From contig JANPFP010000259.1 of the NCBI GenBank assembly GCA_031423495.1, positions 62,001 through 126,000 on the forward strand: a DNA stretch of 64,000 nucleotides, given 5' to 3'. The notes under the pieces are model-generated. The model saw only the letters and a program-made list of their open reading frames with translations, was not told the origin of the DNA and ran no database searches. The position numbers and the translations under genes were made by a program. This DNA comes from JACPYM01 sp031423495. Its GTDB lineage: Bacteria > Acidobacteriota > Blastocatellia > RBC074. Shown one piece after another: positions 61,031-64,000 of the stretch; positions within the stretch are counted from its first letter, which is position 1; every line of letters begins with the position of its first letter.

Positions 61031-62186
61031 GATCGTAGCCGCTTTTGCCACCTGCCACGCACCGCAACTTTTCACTTATCCGCCGGATGAAGACCCCGCG
61101 CAGCTTGATGCCAGCATCGCGGGCATGCGCGAACTCGGCAAGATTCTGGATGAGACCAAGCCCGACGTGATTCTGTTTCTCGGCAGCGATCATCTCGAAA
61201 CCTTTTCGATTGGTTGCGTGCCTACGTTTGCGATTGTCGCGGGCAATCGCGCGACGGCTGAATTCGCCGGACGCAAATTCGATCTGCCGATTCATCGTGA
61301 GCTGGCCGAAACTCTGTTATATCAGTTAGTAGACGCCGGTTTCGATTTGGCTTATTCAGAAGACGCTGTGTTAGGGCATACGTTTGCCGTGCCGTTTGAG
61401 TTCGTGATTGCCGGACGCGACATTCCGGTCGTACCGATTCACACCAATGTTTATATGCCGCCTTTGCCGTCGCCGAAACGCTGCGCGGCGCTGGGACGCG
61501 AACTGGCGCGTTTCATTGCGTCGCGGCCTGAGCGCGTATGCATCATTGCCAGCGGCGGCATGTCGCACTATCCGGGTACGTGGAAGTATCCGCAGCCCGA
61601 ATTCGATTTCGATAAATGGATGATTGCCGAACTCGAACACGGACGCATTGAGACGTTGCTCAACCTGACTTCTGAACAACTTGACGAAGTCGGCAACACT
61701 GAGCTTTTGCCGTGGGCTGTGATGTTCGGGGCGATTGGCGCAGTGCCGGGCGAGCTTATTCAATACACGCCGACGTGGCATCACGGACACGCGATGATGC
61801 GCTTTTTGCCGCAACGCGAACGCGCCACGCCGACCGAAGTTGCGCCGCCCGCTTATGTATTCAAAGACGAAGGCGGCTTTCAGTTTTATGCACATCCACC
61901 CGCCGAGGCTTATCACTTGAACAAGTTGTTGTTCGATATGCGGCTCGATTCCGGCTTGCGTCGCCGCTTGCTAACTGATCTTGATGGCGTGGTTCTGGAA
62001 TATCAGTTACGCCCAGATTGCCACGACGCGGCGCGGGCGCTGGCCGAAGTCGGTACGACGGCGAAGATCAGTGACAACGCCGGACGCATCGTCGCAGCAG
62101 GCGCGCATCCGTTGCACGCATTGATGACCTTGCACGCCGTACACGGTGAGATGAAACGATTGCAGCGCGAGTTGGAGAATCAATAA
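61023..62186 (+). CDS. Extradiol ring-cleavage dioxygenase, LigB-like with LigA-like C-terminus
   Basis: A 387-residue protein. Residues 1-270 form a LigB-type catalytic part: H12 in ATCHAPQL, D-H59 in FLGSDHLETF, and GGMSHYPGTW as the catalytic-histidine region near 180. Residues about 295-385 have a LigA-like helical part (EAYHLNKLLFDMRLDSGLRRRLL, VVLEYQLRPDCHDAARAL), so alpha and beta roles are fused as in gallate dioxygenase, though the protein is shorter than DesB-type enzymes. It cleaves a catechol-type ring next to a hydroxyl using Fe(II). Gallate or protocatechuate are inferred from GalB/LigK-like neighbours. Confidence 0.85.
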   Translation: MGEIVAAFATCHAPQLFTYPPDEDPAQLDASIAGMRELGKILDETKPDVILFLGSDHLETFSIGCVPTFAIVAGNRATAEFAGRKFDLPIHRELAETLLYQLVDAGFDLAYSEDAVLGHTFAVPFEFVIAGRDIPVVPIHTNVYMPPLPSPKRCAALGRELARFIASRPERVCIIASGGMSHYPGTWKYPQPEFDFDKWMIAELEHGRIETLLNLTSEQLDEVGNTELLPWAVMFGAIGAVPGELIQYTPTWHHGHAMMRFLPQRERATPTEVAPPAYVFKDEGGFQFYAHPPAEAYHLNKLLFDMRLDSGLRRRLLTDLDGVVLEYQLRPDCHDAARALAEVGTTAKISDNAGRIVAAGAHPLHALMTLHAVHGEMKRLQRELENQ

Positions 62187-62189
62187 CTT

Positions 62190-63392
62190 ATGAAAATCTT
62201 CCGCAAAATTTTGTTTTGGTGCCACCTGTGCGCAGGCGTAACCGCTGGCCTGATTGTCTTACTGTTGTCAGTGACGGGTGTCTTGTTGACGTATGAAAAG
62301 CAAATGATCGCCCGCGCCGACAAGAGTCTTTATAGCGTCGCCGCTGGTTCGACTAATGCCGCGCCGCTGGCGCCCGCCGCGTTGCTCGCCAAAGTCAGCG
62401 AAGCCGGCACGTCGCCCGCGAGTCTGACGTTGCGCGCTGATGCGGCGGCTCCGGCTTCGGTTAGTTTTCCCAATGCGAATGGACGCGGCGAGCGTACGGT
62501 TTTCGTCAATCCTTATACGGGCGCATTGCTGGGCGAAGGCGCACAAGGTACGCGCAATTTCTTTCACGTCATGACCGACTGGCATCGCTGGCTGGGTCGT
62601 GAAGGCGAAGGGCGCGCGGTGGGCAAAGCCATCACGGGCGTGTCGAATTTGCTCTTTCTGTTTATCGTCGTCAGCGGGTTGTATTTGTGGTTTCCGCGTT
62701 CTCTGACGTGGACGCAAATCAAGCAGGTGCTTTGGTTCAGGCGTGGCTTGCCCAGCAAGGCGCGTGATTTCAACTGGCATAACGTCATCGGGTTTTGGTG
62801 TTGCGTGCCGTTGTTTGTCGTCGTGTTGGCGGGCGTAGTCATTTCGTATCCGTGGGCCAGCAACCTCGTTTATCGCGCCGCCGGCGAAACGCCTCCGTCA
62901 GGGCCGCCGCGTCCGCCCGGGCCGCCGCCCAACGCGGGCAATGCACCTGCTACTGCTGCGCCGATTTCTTTCGCCGTCCTTGACGACTTGATGCCGCGCG
63001 CCAAACAACACCGCAGCGATTGGCAAACGATCAATGTGCGTTTGCCGAAAGACGCGACGGCTCCGCTGGCCTTTTCGATAGATGCCGGAATGGGCGGCGA
63101 ACCGCACAAGCGCGAAACGCTCACGTTGGATCGCAGCGGACAAGTCACCAAACTCGAACGATTTGCTGACGGAACCAAAGGCCGTCAATGGCGCACCATT
63201 ATGCGTTTTGCCCACACCGGCGAAGTGCTGGGCGGGTTCGGACAAACCGTCGCGGGCATTGCTTCGTTAGGCGCGTGCTTTTTGGTTTATACCGGTCTGG
63301 CTTTGTCGTGGCGTCGGTTCTGGGCATGGCGTAAACGACGCGCCAGGACGAATGACACAGACATTGCCGGTTCGCCAATGACGGCTGAATGA
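62190..63392 (+). CDS. PepSY-associated transmembrane protein (PiuB-like)
   Basis: A 400-residue inner-membrane protein with four helices and PepSY-type periplasmic parts: KILFWCHLCAGVTAGLIVLLLSVTGVLL at the N-terminus, FHVMTDWHRWLG (heme-type His motif), ARDFNWHNVIGFWCCVPLFVVVLAGVVISYPW and MRFAHTGEVLGGFGQTVAGIASLGACFLVYTGLALSW. A Pro-rich loop lies near residue 240. Such proteins are linked to reduction or uptake of ferric chelates. It starts three bases after the dioxygenase stop, so is co-transcribed with the ring-cleavage genes, and a TonB receptor starts 180 bases further on. Confidence 0.85.
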   Translation: MKIFRKILFWCHLCAGVTAGLIVLLLSVTGVLLTYEKQMIARADKSLYSVAAGSTNAAPLAPAALLAKVSEAGTSPASLTLRADAAAPASVSFPNANGRGERTVFVNPYTGALLGEGAQGTRNFFHVMTDWHRWLGREGEGRAVGKAITGVSNLLFLFIVVSGLYLWFPRSLTWTQIKQVLWFRRGLPSKARDFNWHNVIGFWCCVPLFVVVLAGVVISYPWASNLVYRAAGETPPSGPPRPPGPPPNAGNAPATAAPISFAVLDDLMPRAKQHRSDWQTINVRLPKDATAPLAFSIDAGMGGEPHKRETLTLDRSGQVTKLERFADGTKGRQWRTIMRFAHTGEVLGGFGQTVAGIASLGACFLVYTGLALSWRRFWAWRKRRARTNDTDIAGSPMTAE

Positions 63393-63571
63393 ATACTCTC
63401 TCCCTGCTCATTATCACCACATTACCACCACCTCTCAGATAGCTTGCTTTGGGAAGAAAAGCGCCTGAATCGTTAGGCGTATATATCGCAACGCGCGTTG
63501 GCGATGTTGTTAATTGCTCATGCGGCTCCTGCCTTCTCTTCGTAGGCAAGCCCAAAATCTAAAGAGGTACT

Positions 63572-64000
63572 ATGACTAAATTTTTTGTCATACAAAAAGG
63601 CAAGACTTGCCTGACGCTGTTTGCGTTGCTGCTCGGTTTGGCGTTGAGAGCCAGCGCGCAAGTCACGACGGCGAATGTCGTCGGCACAGTCACTGATAAC
63701 ACGGGCGCAGTGCTGGCGAATGCCAAAGTCACTGTGACCAACACCGGAACGAACAACGCGCGCACCGTGACGACGGACGATTCAGGCGCTTATACGGTGA
63801 ACCTGCTTTCCATCGGAATTTATTCGGTGAAAGTCGAAGCCACCGGTTCCAAAGGTTTCGCTGTGACGGGCATCACTCTCGTCGGTGGCGACCGCACCCG
63901 CGTGGACGCCAAGATGGAAATCGGCGCGACCACTGAGACCGTCAACATTACGGCGGATGCTTCGGTGTTGCAGACCGACACGGCGACCGTCGGCACGGCC
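63572..64000 (+). CDS. TonB-dependent receptor (Oar-like), N-terminal part, runs off the window
   Basis: Starts at ATG 63572 (AAAGAGG upstream) and continues beyond 64000; 143 residues are visible. Signal peptide about 30 residues ending ASA, then the carboxypeptidase-regulatory domain GTVTDNTGAVLANAKVTVTNTGTNN and ETVNITADA, matching the Oar-type receptors that are numerous in Acidobacteria. The plug and barrel should lie downstream. It follows a PepSY membrane protein, so a role in taking up iron chelates or aromatic-iron complexes is possible. Confidence 0.85.
   Translation, partial: MTKFFVIQKGKTCLTLFALLLGLALRASAQVTTANVVGTVTDNTGAVLANAKVTVTNTGTNNARTVTTDDSGAYTVNLLSIGIYSVKVEATGSKGFAVTGITLVGGDRTRVDAKMEIGATTETVNITADASVLQTDTATVGTA

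Noticed and set aside
61371..61916. Minus-strand open frame of 181 codons opposite the dioxygenase.
   Set aside because: Arg/His-rich shadow with no start signal; plus strand is the conserved gene.
1..64000. CRISPR array, prophage integrase or insertion-sequence transposase.
   Set aside because: No regularly spaced repeats and no transposase or integrase motifs were found on either strand.

Overview
The window looks like chromosome of an Acidobacteriota member, most likely near class Blastocatellia. This is inferred from gene content, not from any rRNA: Oar-like TonB receptors with an N-terminal carboxypeptidase-regulatory domain, a DUF1501 protein with a twin-arginine signal, a zinc-finger/FGE-sulfatase protein and a PqqD-type domain joined to a Cys-rich tail. 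No rRNA, tRNA or CRISPR array was seen.

Positions 59-38246 are almost entirely minus-strand genes, read from right to left. The block opens with a FecR-domain protein (38246) and a TPR protein, then the polysaccharide assembly machinery: O-antigen ligase-like polymerase, Wza-type export protein and Wzc-type tyrosine kinase. Next come sugar-nucleotide genes (HddC- and HddA-like heptose activation, several SDR epimerases including a GDP-fucose-synthase-like one) and a Wzx-like flippase. A long run of glycosyltransferases follows, mixed with seven SAM methyltransferases, two GT-C-like membrane proteins, a polysaccharide deacetylase and a WecA-like initiating transferase fused to a CapD-type membrane/nucleotide-binding module. 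Together they would make, decorate and export a methylated, probably heptose-containing extracellular polysaccharide. Many junctions overlap by 1-41 bases, so large parts are probably translationally coupled.

The far end of that block (59-5356) is different. It holds a PF14907-type nucleotidyltransferase, a PqqD/RRE-like domain fused through an internal export signal to a 12-cysteine tail, a 2-oxoglutarate/Fe(II) oxygenase-like protein, a CxxCxxxCC metal-binding protein and a MauE membrane domain fused to two thioredoxin domains. I read it as a candidate uncharacterised modified-peptide or disulfide-rich-peptide system and rank it as the most novel item in the window.

Positions 38247-39687 hold no convincing gene but do hold an inverted repeat. 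Then follow an AT-rich trypsin-like protease, a secreted DUF3386 protein, a TonB-dependent receptor, a histidine kinase/response regulator pair with an 11-bp-spaced direct repeat in front of the receptor, a small protein, a PerR/Fur regulator with its own probable operator, a DUF1501 protein, a Uma2-type protein and an OPT-family transporter.

Positions 52370-57194 form a decayed conflict-type island: a RelE/ParE-Phd toxin-antitoxin pair with a third small gene, an N-terminally truncated Roco (COR-DUF4365) protein, an FGE-sulfatase protein with DnaJ-type zinc fingers, and a frameshifted TIR-domain gene. Palindromic repeats follow at 57421-57525.

The plus-strand operon 58632-63392, divergent from a GntR/FCD regulator, encodes a DUF6282 hydrolase, a GalB-like hydratase, a LigK/GalC-like aldolase, an extradiol dioxygenase with LigB- and LigA-like parts, and a PepSY membrane protein. 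It looks like a gallate/protocatechuate-type meta-cleavage route ending in pyruvate and oxaloacetate. A TonB-dependent receptor begins at 63572 and runs off the window.
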